This document shows, piece after piece, positions 34,679 through 42,912 of a stretch of 64,000 nucleotides of DNA. The position numbers were made by a program, and so were the translations under genes. Below the pieces are notes generated by a model that made no database searches, was not told the origin of the DNA, and saw only the letters and a list, made by a program, of their open reading frames with translations. Source of the stretch: Streptomyces sp. NBC_01224 (lineage in GTDB: Bacteria > Actinomycetota > Actinomycetes > Streptomycetales > Streptomycetaceae); NCBI RefSeq assembly GCF_036002945.1, contig NZ_CP108529.1, positions 558,001 through 622,000 of the forward strand. Reading direction: 5' to 3'. Each line of letters opens with the position of its first letter. Within the stretch, counting starts at the first letter, position 1.

Positions 34679-35410
34679 ATGTCATCTTCCGCCAACACCG
34701 CACTCCGCATGGGGCGTTACGCCCTTCCCGCCCTGGCGGCGATGCAGTGCGCTCCCGCTCTGACCGCACTGGGGCCGCTGCGCACGAAGCTGTTGCCACG
34801 GCTATCGGGGGCCGGCCGGCCCGATCACGTCGCGCTGACCTTCGACGACGGGCCGGACCCGCTGTCCACCCCCTTCTTCCTGCGCCTTCTGGACGCCCAC
34901 GGCATCCGTGCCACGTTCTTCGTCCTGGGCTCGATGAGCCGACGCTCCCCCGGCCTGCTGCGTGACATGGCGGCGGCCGGACATGAGATCGGTATCCACG
35001 GATGGCACCACCGGCCGCTCCCGTTGCGCGGGCCGAAGGCCACCTTCGGCGAACTGCGGCGCGCACGCGACTTCGTCGCGGACGTCACCGGAGAGATGCC
35101 TCGGCTCTTCCGGCCTCCGTACGGAGCAATGAGCACCGCAGCACACCTCGCCACCCTAAACCTGGGACTCACTCCGGTTCTCTGGACCACCTGGGGCCGC
35201 GACTGGACCCGGCAGGCAACCGCCGAATCCGTCCATCGCACCGTCATCGCGCGGTTGAGCGGCGGGGGCACCATCCTGCTGCACGACAGCGACGTGACCT
35301 CCGCGCCCGGCGCCTGGCGCTCCGCACTCGGCGCACTCCCCATGATCATCGATACCTGCGGCGAACGGGGGCTGCGGATCGGACCGCTGCGTTCGCACAC
35401 CCCTTGCTGA
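34679..35410 (+). CDS. Polysaccharide deacetylase (CE4/NodB)
   Basis: 243 residues with all five CE4 motifs: TFDDGPD (catalytic base and metal Asp), HGWHH (HxxxH type metal His), RPPYGA, a Trp-containing motif (TTWGRDWT) and ILLHDSD with the catalytic His. A hydrophobic N-terminal segment suggests export or anchoring. It follows the glycosyltransferase by 31 bp with its own RBS (AGGGGAG). It removes N-acetyl groups from a surface glycan, probably the product of its neighbour. Confidence 0.9.
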   Translation: MSSSANTALRMGRYALPALAAMQCAPALTALGPLRTKLLPRLSGAGRPDHVALTFDDGPDPLSTPFFLRLLDAHGIRATFFVLGSMSRRSPGLLRDMAAAGHEIGIHGWHHRPLPLRGPKATFGELRRARDFVADVTGEMPRLFRPPYGAMSTAAHLATLNLGLTPVLWTTWGRDWTRQATAESVHRTVIARLSGGGTILLHDSDVTSAPGAWRSALGALPMIIDTCGERGLRIGPLRSHTPC

Positions 35411-35487
35411 ACGGAGCGCGACTGGTAGCGTTCGCCCATATCGTCCCAGCCGACCGGTGCGCCATCCGATGCGACAAGGGCTGATGC

Positions 35488-35925
35488 ATGAACCGAGACG
35501 AGACGAATAGTCCGCCCCCCGGCCAACTTCCCGCTGATGAGCTGCCGTTGGGGGCATCCCGGACGAGTCCGCAGGACGCGCCGCTCGTGGAGCTCACCCC
35601 CGCCGCCGCCGATCTGGTACGTCGACTGCGAGAGGCCCATGGCCCGTTGATGTTCCACCAGTCGGGCGGCTGCTGCGACGGCAGTTCGCCCATGTGTTAC
35701 CAGTACGGAGAATTCCGTACCGGCGGCTCCGACGTGCTGCTGGCCTCGCTCGATGTCGACGGAGTGGCGGAGAGTGTCCCGTTCTGGATGTCGAAGAGTC
35801 AGTTCGAGCTGTGGGCGCACACCCGCCTGATCGTCGATGTGGTGGAGGGTCGGGGCGGTGGTTTCTCTCTGGAGGCTCCGGAGGGGGTGCGGTTCCTGAT
35901 CCGGTCCCGGCTCGTCGGACGTTGA
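35488..35925 (+). CDS. DUF779 family protein
   Basis: 145 residues. The DUF779 core is easily seen: GPLMFHQSGGCCDGSSPMC, then FWMSKSQFELWAHTRLIVDV and GFSLEAPEGVRFLIRSR. The first 35 residues are a non-conserved leader. The conserved Cys-Cys and Cys suggest metal or redox chemistry. In many bacteria DUF779 genes follow acetaldehyde dehydrogenase genes; here none is present, so its partner must lie elsewhere. Biochemical function unknown. Confidence 0.9.
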   Translation: MNRDETNSPPPGQLPADELPLGASRTSPQDAPLVELTPAAADLVRRLREAHGPLMFHQSGGCCDGSSPMCYQYGEFRTGGSDVLLASLDVDGVAESVPFWMSKSQFELWAHTRLIVDVVEGRGGGFSLEAPEGVRFLIRSRLVGR

Positions 35926-36099
35926 GGCGGCAACGCATACCGCGGGTTTGCCGTAACGGCAAGAATTCTTGTGGGCGAGATGGCCGTGGCCGAATGATCG
36001 TGGCACAGGTGGCGCCGATGGGCGAGTCGCTCCCGGCCGGGTAACCCCCGCGTCGACGGCCACCGCACGAGAATCGGCCGCATCCGCGAGGAGAAAGAC

Positions 36100-37110
36100 A
36101 TGCCGCCCACCGACTTTCCCGCCGCTCCGCTGCCGGATGCCGTCCACCGGCTGGTGAAAGTGCCCGAAGGCCGTATCCACCTGGTGGAACAGGGCACCGG
36201 CCCGCTGGTCCTGCTGGTCCACGGCTTCCCCGAGTCGTGGTACTCGTGGCGCCACCAGCTTCCGGCCCTTGCCGCGGCAGGATTTCGTGCGGTCGCCATC
36301 GATGTACGCGGCTACGGGCGCTCGTCGAAGCCCGGCGATGTGGAGGCGTACCGAATGCCGGCCCATGTCGCGGACAACGTCGGTGTCGTGCATGCGCTCG
36401 GTGAACGGAGCGCGACGATCGTGGGCCACGACTGGGGTTCGACCATCGCCGCCGGCAGCGCGCTGCTCATGCCCGATGTCTTCACCTCCGTGGCACTGCT
36501 CAGCGTCCCGTACGCGCCGCGGAACGGTCACCGGCCGAGCGACGTCCTCAGCCGTATCGGAGGTGCCGAGGAGTTCTACGTCAGTTACTTCCAGTCCCCG
36601 GGACGGGCCGAGGCGGAGATCGAGCCCGATGTGCGCGGCTGGCTGGCCGGGTTCTACGCCGGACTCTCCGCCGACACGATGCCTTCGGACGGTGAGGGCA
36701 GTCTCTTCTTCGTCCCGCCGGGGGCACGGCTCCGCGACCGGTTCGCCGCCGACCCCCTCCCTGCGTGGCTGAGCGAGGCCGATCTCGATTTCTACGCGGC
36801 GGAGTTCGAGCGGACCGGCCTGGCGGGGGCGCTCAACAGGTATCGCAATGTCGACCGGGACTGGGAAGACCTCGCCGCCTGGGACGGTGCGCCGATCATC
36901 CAGCCCTCGCTGTTCATCGGGGGAGAGCTCGACGCGTCGACCACCTGGATGGCCGATGCCATCGAGAGCTTCCCCCAGACCCTTCCCGGTCTGGTGTCCT
37001 CCCACGTCCTGCCGGGGTGCGGGCACTGGATCCAGCAGGAGCGCGCCGCCGACGTCAATCGCCTGCTCACTGAATGGCTGCGCTCCCCGCAGGTGCGCGC
37101 CACCCGGTGA
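36100..37110 (+). CDS. Epoxide-hydrolase-like alpha/beta hydrolase
   Basis: 336-residue alpha/beta-hydrolase fold. Oxyanion motif HGFPESWYSW, RGYGRS, and nucleophile motif GHDWGS (Asp nucleophile) identify the epoxide-hydrolase or haloalkane-dehalogenase branch; HGFPE favours epoxide hydrolase. The final GCGHWIQQERA holds the catalytic His. It opens epoxides to diols, for detoxification or secondary metabolism. ATG 36100 follows GAGGAG. It stands alone. Confidence 0.9.
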   Translation: MPPTDFPAAPLPDAVHRLVKVPEGRIHLVEQGTGPLVLLVHGFPESWYSWRHQLPALAAAGFRAVAIDVRGYGRSSKPGDVEAYRMPAHVADNVGVVHALGERSATIVGHDWGSTIAAGSALLMPDVFTSVALLSVPYAPRNGHRPSDVLSRIGGAEEFYVSYFQSPGRAEAEIEPDVRGWLAGFYAGLSADTMPSDGEGSLFFVPPGARLRDRFAADPLPAWLSEADLDFYAAEFERTGLAGALNRYRNVDRDWEDLAAWDGAPIIQPSLFIGGELDASTTWMADAIESFPQTLPGLVSSHVLPGCGHWIQQERAADVNRLLTEWLRSPQVRATR

Positions 37111-37128
37111 GCCGCATCCGGCCCACGG

Positions 37129-37500
37129 TCACTCCGTGTCCCGGACCGCCACGATGCCGTTGAACACACCCACGTACGCCGTCCCGTCGGGACCGATCGC
37201 GATCGGCGCCCAGTTGTTGTCGTACGAGGGGCCGGTGCCGGTGAGCTTCTTCCAACGGCGTTCGCCGGTGCGGAAGTCCACGGCGGTGAGGTACCCGCCG
37301 TCGGTGCCGAGGCTGTTGGGCTCCTTCTCGTAGAAGCACAACAGACCGTTGGCGGTGGAGACTTCGGGCACGGTCGAGGGTGACCGGACGGCGCTCTGCC
37401 ACACGGTGTCGCAGCCGCTGCCGTCGGCCCGCACATCGATCCGGGTGACGCCGCCCACGACGATCCCCGCACCCTCGACACGCCGGCCGAGTACAAGCTC
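37129..37500 (-). pseudogene. PQQ-like beta-propeller protein, C-terminal remnant
   Basis: The translated end (CFYEKEPNSLGTDGGYLTAV, then DFRTGERRWKKLTG and IGPDGTAYVGVFNGIVAVRD) shows two blades of a quinoprotein-like propeller with the typical DGTAYVG and TGERRW signatures. The open frame begins only about 150 codons from the end, in sequence without propeller character, so most blades and the signal peptide are lost. Confidence 0.6.
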
Positions 37501-37985
37501 CCGCTGCCTGACCAGGCGGTGTCCTGGCGCCCTGGGGATCTCGCCCGCCGAGGCAGCGGTGCCCGGCGTCAGGCGAGACAGCCGTCCTCGCACTGCGGGT
37601 TGGAGCAGGACCCAGGGCGCAGCAGCCGCTCGGCGATCTCATGAGCGCTCCAGAGATGCCTACCGCCCCGTCCTTCTCGCGGCAGCGTTCTCCAGGTCCT
37701 TGGCGTGGTACGGGTCCTGGCGCCAGGCCCTCTTCCGGCCAGCCCGCCGGTCCGTCGGTGTCACCTCGGACCTTTTCATCCCCACACACCGGCCGTCCCC
37801 GGATGACGGCATCGCGCTGCCGACCCTTCAGGACGATCATCTTCTGTTCGTGAGGCCGACCCTGATCCGCCCTGTTCCGGATCGTCTCCGATTGATTCCC
37901 GCGGGCACGGAAGCCCGCGCCCGGCATCCGAGCAGTTCGCGTGTCCGCGCCCCTGGGGCCCCGGTCACCGAACGGGCTGCGGAAG
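37501..37985. other. Gap with no recognisable gene
   Basis: About 480 bp between the propeller remnant and the small membrane gene. Frames open on both strands show no motifs I recognise. It may be decayed coding sequence. Confidence 0.5.
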
Positions 37986-38180
37986 TCAGGGCTTGAGGCT
38001 GCTGACGACATCGGCCGTGGCCGTCAGGCCGTTCTGAATGGTCGGCGCCATGCTCGTACCCGCGAGGAAGAACCCGAGCATGGCGCAGACCAGCGCGTGC
38101 GAGATCTTCAGGCCCCCGTTGCGGAGGAAGATCACCGCAAGGATCAGCAGAAGCAGCACCAGTGAGATCGAAATGGCCAT
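37986..38180 (-). CDS. Small two-helix membrane protein
   Basis: 64 residues: TM1 (ISLVLLLLILAVIFL), a short RNGGLK loop, TM2 (SHALVCAMLGFFLAGTS) and a small tail. ATG 38180 follows GGAGGAGG. I recall similar two-helix proteins in Streptomyces, some on mobile elements, but cannot name a function. Its intact reading frame among broken neighbours suggests that it is expressed. Confidence 0.7.
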   Translation of the reverse strand: MAISISLVLLLLILAVIFLRNGGLKISHALVCAMLGFFLAGTSMAPTIQNGLTATADVVSSLKP

Positions 38181-38319
38181 GGCCAACCTCCTCCGCCGCG
38201 CCGGAATGCGGCATTCGGCCGCCAGTGTGGCGTAGCGGAGAGGCCATCCGGCGGACTGGCATGTCCGCCATATGGGTGTTGACTGGCTGTCACGGTCCGG
38301 ACGGCGCGCCCGCGTCCGG

Positions 38320-38590
38320 TCAGCCGTCAAGGCGAGCAGCCTCGGTCCTGGCGCCCCTGTCATGTGTGCGCAGGAAGTGTTCGAGCCCTGCCAGGTCGTC
38401 GGTGTTGAGGTGGTCGACCCCGGCGGCCGGCAGTTCGGTCCATACGGCGTCCCGCTCCGGTCCCGGGACGTCGGGCGTGGCGGAGACGGACGCGTCGGCC
38501 GCTTCGGTGGGCCGTGGCGACGAGCGAGCACAGTTTGTCCCGTTCGGCCACGGGGAAGGGGCCTGCGCCGTGTCGTCGCCCAGGACCTTG
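38320..38590 (-). pseudogene. Glycerophosphodiesterase-like remnant with frameshift
   Basis: The lower frame ends with AAGVDHLNTDDLAGLEHFLRT, preceded by SATPDVPGPERDAVW. This resembles the C-terminus of glycerophosphodiester- or phosphoinositide-type phosphodiesterases (ATPD..., GVD.INTDDL). The segment that should come before (AERDKLCSLVATAHRSGRRV) is in another frame, so a one-base shift lies near 38495. The barrel core is missing. Confidence 0.55.
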
Positions 38591-38958
38591 GGCAAAATCG
38601 CCGGATCCGTGACCGTAGCCCTCACTCCGCGAAGCGATGCGGTGGGCCCGCACCTGGAAGTGTCCCGGCGGGCCCACCCGCACCTCCCTCCGACTCACAG
38701 CCAGCCGCGCGTCGCTGCCGCACCCCCGTCTGAGAACGGCCGGTGCTGCCGAGTCGGTGCTGCGGATCCCCGATCCGCCGGTGCAGCGTCCACGCCGCGG
38801 GCGAGCGGCCTTGGCTCGTTGCTAACCCCCTGACCGGATTGGGAAGTTGTCCGCACCTGGACGAACCGAGACCCCCCGAACAGCCAGGCACGCTGCCACG
38901 CTGGCCTCGCCATGAACATGGCCGACACTCACGCGTCAGCACGTCGGAGGGAAAACCT
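38591..38958. other. Upstream region of the S53 peptidase
   Basis: About 370 bp. No gene supported; it should contain the promoter of the S53 gene and the boundary with the phosphodiesterase remnant. Confidence 0.5.
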
Positions 38959-41355
38959 TTGGCTCCCCATGGAAGACTACGCAGCAGATGCGCCCGCCTC
39001 GTCGCGCTGGGCGCAGCTGCCATCACCGCCTTGGCCGTACAACTCCCGGCCCAGGCGGTCGCCGCGAGCACAGTCGAAGCGGCCAGCCCCAGCGCCACCC
39101 ACGCGCCCAGCCCCACCGCTCCGGGCGCTCACCCCTCGCACCGGGTCTGTGCGGTGCCCAAGCGCGCCTCACAGATGAGTTGCCGCTCCTTCGAGCGGGA
39201 TGATGTCAAGGTCCCCAAGGCGCAGTTGGCAGCTGCCGCGACCCCGTTCGGCTTCGGGCCGGCCGACCTGCAGAGCGCCTACAACCTGCCCGCGTCATCC
39301 GCCGGCGGGGGGCAAGCGGTAGCGATCGTGGACGCCTTCGACAACCCCAACGCCGAAGCGGAGCTGGCCGTCTACCGGCAGCAGTACGGACTGCCTCCCT
39401 GCACCACCGCCAACGGCTGTTTCAAGAAGGTCGACCAGCGCGGCGGCACCAACTACCCTCCCGCCGACAGCGGTTGGGGGGCGGAGATCGCACTCGACGT
39501 CCAGATGGTCAGTGCGACCTGTCCGAACTGCCACATCCTGCTGGTGGAAGCGGACGACAACTACATGGAGAACCTGGGTGCCGCGGTGAACGAGGCCGTG
39601 GCGTCGGGTGCGAAGTACGTCTCCAACAGCTGGGGCGGTGGCGAAGGCTCCGATGAGTCGACCTTCGACGGACAGTACTTCAAGCACCCTGGTGTCGCCA
39701 TCACCGCGAGCAGTGGTGATGACGGGTACGGGGTGAGCTATCCGGCCGCCTCACCGTACGTCACCGCGGTCGGCGGGACGTCGCTGGTCAAGGACTCCTC
39801 CACCCGTGGCTGGAGCGAGGCCGCCTGGGGCGGCGCGGGCAGCGGATGCTCCAGGTACGAGGCCAAGCCGAGCATGCAGAGCGACTCCGGCTGTGCGCGG
39901 CGCACGGTCGCGGACGTTTCCGCGGTCGCGGACCCCGGTACCGGCGTTGCGGTCTACGTCGCCGGCGCCTGGCACGTCTACGGCGGCACCAGCGTCTCCG
40001 CGCCGATCACCGCCTCGGTGTACGCACTCGGCGGCACCCCGGCAGCCGGTTCCCTGCCGAACACCTATCCGTACGTCAAGCCCTCGGCCCTGAACGATGT
40101 CACTGCCGGGTCCAACGGCAGCTGCAGCGGCTCGTACCTGTGCACCGCGACCACCGGCTACGACGGCCCGACCGGCCTGGGCACGCCCAAGGGCGTCGAC
40201 GCCTTCGCCTCCGGTCCGCGCGCCGTGGTCAGCGGGAAGGTCACCGGCAGCGCCGGCAGGGCCCCGGTCGCCGGCGCCACGATATCCGCCGGTGACCAGA
40301 GCGCCACCACCAATGCGGCAGGTCAGTACCAGCTGTCCGTGCCGCCCGGCACCTACGACATCAAGGTCGCCAAGTTCGGGTACAAGCCGCAGATCTTCTC
40401 CGCAGTGACCCTCGTCGACGGCCAGTCGCTGACCGAGAACGCCGCACTCACCGCCAGGGCCACAGCCGCCGTCAGCGGCAAGGTCCACGACGCCTCCGGC
40501 CACGGCTGGCCCCTGTACGCGAGCGTGCAGGTCAAGGGCGAACCCACGAGCATGGTGCACACCGACCCCGCCACCGGCCGCTACACCCTGAACCTGCCGG
40601 TCGACGACGCCTACACCCTGCAGGTCGACGCCGCCTACCCCGGATACGAACAGGCCGACCAGGACATCACCGTGGCCGACACCAAGCTGTCCCAGGACTT
40701 CGGCGTCCACGTCGACGAGGTCTCCTGCACCGCCGCCGGCTACGCGCATGGCGCTCTCTCCTCACGAGGAGCCGGCCCATCGCTGCCCCGCGTGGCCCTG
40801 CCGTGTTCGCCCGCTCACCAATCCGGGTACGGCCGGGTGGCAGTCGACGCGTCGGCCGGCGTCGCGCTGTCACTGCTCGTCCGGCAGCGGGCCTCACACA
40901 TCACCATGACTGCCGAAGATCTGAAGGACGACCGGGGCGAGCAGCGCGGGTCGTCCGTCCGGAGCCGAACCCCAGCTCGTGCGGCAGCAGTTGCCAGGCG
41001 ATGTCGTTGTGCAGGACGTACCGGATGCCCTGAAGGCAGAGCCGGTCCGGCGCCGGCCGGGGTCCCGGAGCCTTGTCCGTCCAGGCCGGTGACAACGGCT
41101 CGATCAACGCCCACAGGTCATCGTCCACGATCCACGGCCGCCTACTCACACCATGCAAACGACCGGATTCATCCCACCGGTCACGCCCCGCGAGGACACC
41201 CCTGCAAGATCTCGTCACGAATGAAGAGGGTGGAGAAATTCTCGTTCCGCGGCTGCATCCGTAGACCTATGGGAGATCCTCCTGGGCCGACGGTACCGCC
41301 GTACGCGGCACGCCGCCGCTTCGCGAGGAGGTTGTCCGTCCACAGCGGACGATAA
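38959..41355 (+). CDS. Secreted S53 (sedolisin) peptidase, 3' end replaced
   Basis: The start is TTG 38959, six bases after GGAGGG; a signal peptide follows (ARLVALGAAAITALAVQLPA). The catalytic domain has Glu176 and Asp180 (WGAEIALDVQ), the oxyanion Asp region and Ser345 in GGTSVSAP: the sedolisin set. Two carboxypeptidase-regulatory-like beta domains follow (VVSGKVTGSAGR and AVSGKVHDASGH). Family-like sequence ends near 40752 (VSCTAAGYAHG). After this the frame runs through non-homologous sequence and antisense to an IS5 remnant up to 41355. The protease part is probably active; further C-terminal domains seem lost. Confidence 0.75.
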   Translation: MAPHGRLRSRCARLVALGAAAITALAVQLPAQAVAASTVEAASPSATHAPSPTAPGAHPSHRVCAVPKRASQMSCRSFERDDVKVPKAQLAAAATPFGFGPADLQSAYNLPASSAGGGQAVAIVDAFDNPNAEAELAVYRQQYGLPPCTTANGCFKKVDQRGGTNYPPADSGWGAEIALDVQMVSATCPNCHILLVEADDNYMENLGAAVNEAVASGAKYVSNSWGGGEGSDESTFDGQYFKHPGVAITASSGDDGYGVSYPAASPYVTAVGGTSLVKDSSTRGWSEAAWGGAGSGCSRYEAKPSMQSDSGCARRTVADVSAVADPGTGVAVYVAGAWHVYGGTSVSAPITASVYALGGTPAAGSLPNTYPYVKPSALNDVTAGSNGSCSGSYLCTATTGYDGPTGLGTPKGVDAFASGPRAVVSGKVTGSAGRAPVAGATISAGDQSATTNAAGQYQLSVPPGTYDIKVAKFGYKPQIFSAVTLVDGQSLTENAALTARATAAVSGKVHDASGHGWPLYASVQVKGEPTSMVHTDPATGRYTLNLPVDDAYTLQVDAAYPGYEQADQDITVADTKLSQDFGVHVDEVSCTAAGYAHGALSSRGAGPSLPRVALPCSPAHQSGYGRVAVDASAGVALSLLVRQRASHITMTAEDLKDDRGEQRGSSVRSRTPARAAAVARRCRCAGRTGCPEGRAGPAPAGVPEPCPSRPVTTARSTPTGHRPRSTAAYSHHANDRIHPTGHAPRGHPCKISSRMKRVEKFSFRGCIRRPMGDPPGPTVPPYAARRRFARRLSVHSGR
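40975..41149 (-). mobile_element. IS5-family transposase, N-terminal remnant
   Basis: From GTG 41149 the translation reads VSRRPWIVDDDLWALIEPLS, later APGPRPAPDRLCLQGIRYVL and WQLLPHELGFGSG, the N-terminal (DUF4096) domain of IS5 transposases of Streptomyces. The similarity stops at about 40975; the DDE catalytic core is absent. This remnant lies at the break point of the S53 gene. Confidence 0.75.
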
Positions 41356-41486
41356 AGGGGAAAGGGGAGTACCCACTCCTTTCCACTCTCAACATATAGC
41401 GCATGGGGGGCCTTGCGGCAAGACCCGGGTCATGCCGCAGAATCGTCGGCCGAGGCCAGAACCTGAGGAAATGGGAGAGTCACGAA
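41150..41486. other. Leader between the IS5 remnant and rgt
   Basis: About 335 bp without a gene on the forward strand other than the S53 read-through. It has an imperfect hairpin at 41358-41382 (GGAAAGGGGAGT against ACTCCTTTCC) and the RAE at 41408. Confidence 0.55.
41408..41426. promoter_or_regulatory. Rifamycin-associated element (RAE)
   Basis: GGGCCTTGCGGCAAGACCC matches the 19-bp palindrome GGGGCTTGCGGCAAGCCCC known as the RAE at all but two outer positions; the core CTTGCGGCAAG is exact. It lies 61 bp before the glycosyltransferase start. The RAE controls rifamycin-inactivating genes and helR in actinomycetes. The comparison is from memory. Confidence 0.78.
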
Positions 41487-42722
41487 GTGCGTGTGTTGTT
41501 GTCTACGTACGGGTCGCGCGGGGACATCGAACCGCTGGTGGGACTCGCGGTGCAGTTGCAGGCACTCGGCGCGGAGGTGCGGGTGTGCGCGCCGCCGGAC
41601 AAGGACTTCGCTCAGCGGTTGGCCGGTGTCGGCGTGCCGCTGGTGCCGGTCGGCCCGTCGGCGCGTGCTCTGACGAAGGCGGCGCCGCCGCCGTCGTCCC
41701 TGTCCCAGCGCGCGGCCGAGGTGATCGCCGGCCAGTTCGACGTGGTCACTGCGGCGGCCGATGGATGCGATGTACTGGTGGCGACCGGCATGATGCCGGC
41801 CGCAGCCGGCGCGCTGTCGGTGGCCGAGAAACTGGGCATCCGCTCCGTGTCCGTGACGTTCCAGCAGCTCACCCTGCCGTCGCCGCATCGCCCGCCGCTG
41901 GCGTATCCGGGCCGGCCGTTCCCGCCGGAGGTGACCGACAACCGGGTGCTGTGGGACCTGGACGCCCAGAGCATCGACGCGCTGTTCGGTGAGGCGCTCA
42001 ACACCAACCGGGCGTCGATCGGCCTGCCACCGGTGGACAACGTCCGCGACTACGTCATCGGCGACGAGCCGTGGCTGGCGACGGACCCGATCCTGGACCC
42101 GTGGCTGGAGACGCCGGACCTCGACGTCGTCCGGACCGGCGCGTGGATCCTGCCCGACGTTCACCCACTCCCGGCCGAGTTGGTGGCGTTCCTGGACGCC
42201 GGCACACCACCGGTGTACGTGGGCTTCGGCAGCATGCCCATGCGCGCCTCGACGGACGTCGCCCAGGTGGCCATCGAGGCGGTCCGAGCGCAGGGCCGCC
42301 GCGCAGTCGTCTCCCGCGGCTGGGCCGACCTGGCCCTGATCGACGACCGGGACGACTGCTTCGTCGTCGGCGAGGTCAACCAGCAGGCGCTGTTCGGCCG
42401 GGTGGCCGCCGTCGTGCACCACGGGGGCGCGGGCACCACGACGACGGCCACCCGGGCCGGCGCGCCTCAGGTGGTGGTACCCCAGGCGGCGGACCAGCCG
42501 TACTGGGCCGGCCGGGTGGCCGATTTGGGCATCGGCATGGCACACGACGGTCCGACTCCGACCCTTGAGTCCCTGTCAGCCGCGCTCCGTACGGCCCTGA
42601 CCCCCGAGACCCGCGCACGAGCGAGGGCCGTGGCCGGCACGATCCGCACCGACGGGGCGACGGTGGCCGCGAAGCTGCTGCTCGACGCCATCAGCCGAGA
42701 AAGGCCGCCCATGTCCGCGTGA
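41487..42722 (+). CDS. rgt: GT1 glycosyltransferase, probably rifamycin-inactivating (Rgt)
   Basis: 411-residue GT-B enzyme of the GT1 antibiotic/macrolide type. N-terminal acceptor domain: VRVLLSTYGSRGDIEPLVGL. C-terminal donor domain: VHHGGAGTTTTATRAGAPQV and PQAADQPYWAGRV, the UDP-sugar motifs. The RAE upstream and helR downstream make it likely to glucosylate rifamycin on the ansa chain, as reported for Rgt. GTG 41487 is set by the family start. Without context it could glycosylate another natural product; no biosynthetic cluster is nearby. Confidence 0.75.
   Translation: MRVLLSTYGSRGDIEPLVGLAVQLQALGAEVRVCAPPDKDFAQRLAGVGVPLVPVGPSARALTKAAPPPSSLSQRAAEVIAGQFDVVTAAADGCDVLVATGMMPAAAGALSVAEKLGIRSVSVTFQQLTLPSPHRPPLAYPGRPFPPEVTDNRVLWDLDAQSIDALFGEALNTNRASIGLPPVDNVRDYVIGDEPWLATDPILDPWLETPDLDVVRTGAWILPDVHPLPAELVAFLDAGTPPVYVGFGSMPMRASTDVAQVAIEAVRAQGRRAVVSRGWADLALIDDRDDCFVVGEVNQQALFGRVAAVVHHGGAGTTTTATRAGAPQVVVPQAADQPYWAGRVADLGIGMAHDGPTPTLESLSAALRTALTPETRARARAVAGTIRTDGATVAAKLLLDAISRERPPMSA
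42164..42264 (+). repeat. Direct repeat, left copy (inside rgt)
   Basis: 101 bp of the rgt reading frame, present again at 45078-45178 with three mismatches. This copy is in frame within the intact gene. Confidence 0.9.
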
Positions 42723-42912
42723 ACCACGCGGGATCGTCGAGCCAGGCCCCAGAACACGAGAACCTACAAACCCTGGCGCCCTGAACCGGCAACGGCCACG
42801 GGGGCCATGTCGGGCGGAGCGCTGCTCGTCATGGCCACCCGGTTCGTCCCGCCGGTCCCGACGCCTTGCTGCGCGCAATGGTTGCAAGCGGCCTCAATTC
42901 GGAGCTGATGAC

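Noticed and set aside
41487..42722. Tailoring glycosyltransferase of an antibiotic gene cluster
   Set aside because: No biosynthetic genes are near; the RAE in front indicates resistance.
42855..42895. Second RAE before helR (CTTGC...GCAAG pieces)
   Set aside because: The core CTTGCGGCAAG is absent and spacing is wrong; helR is more likely read from the rgt promoter.
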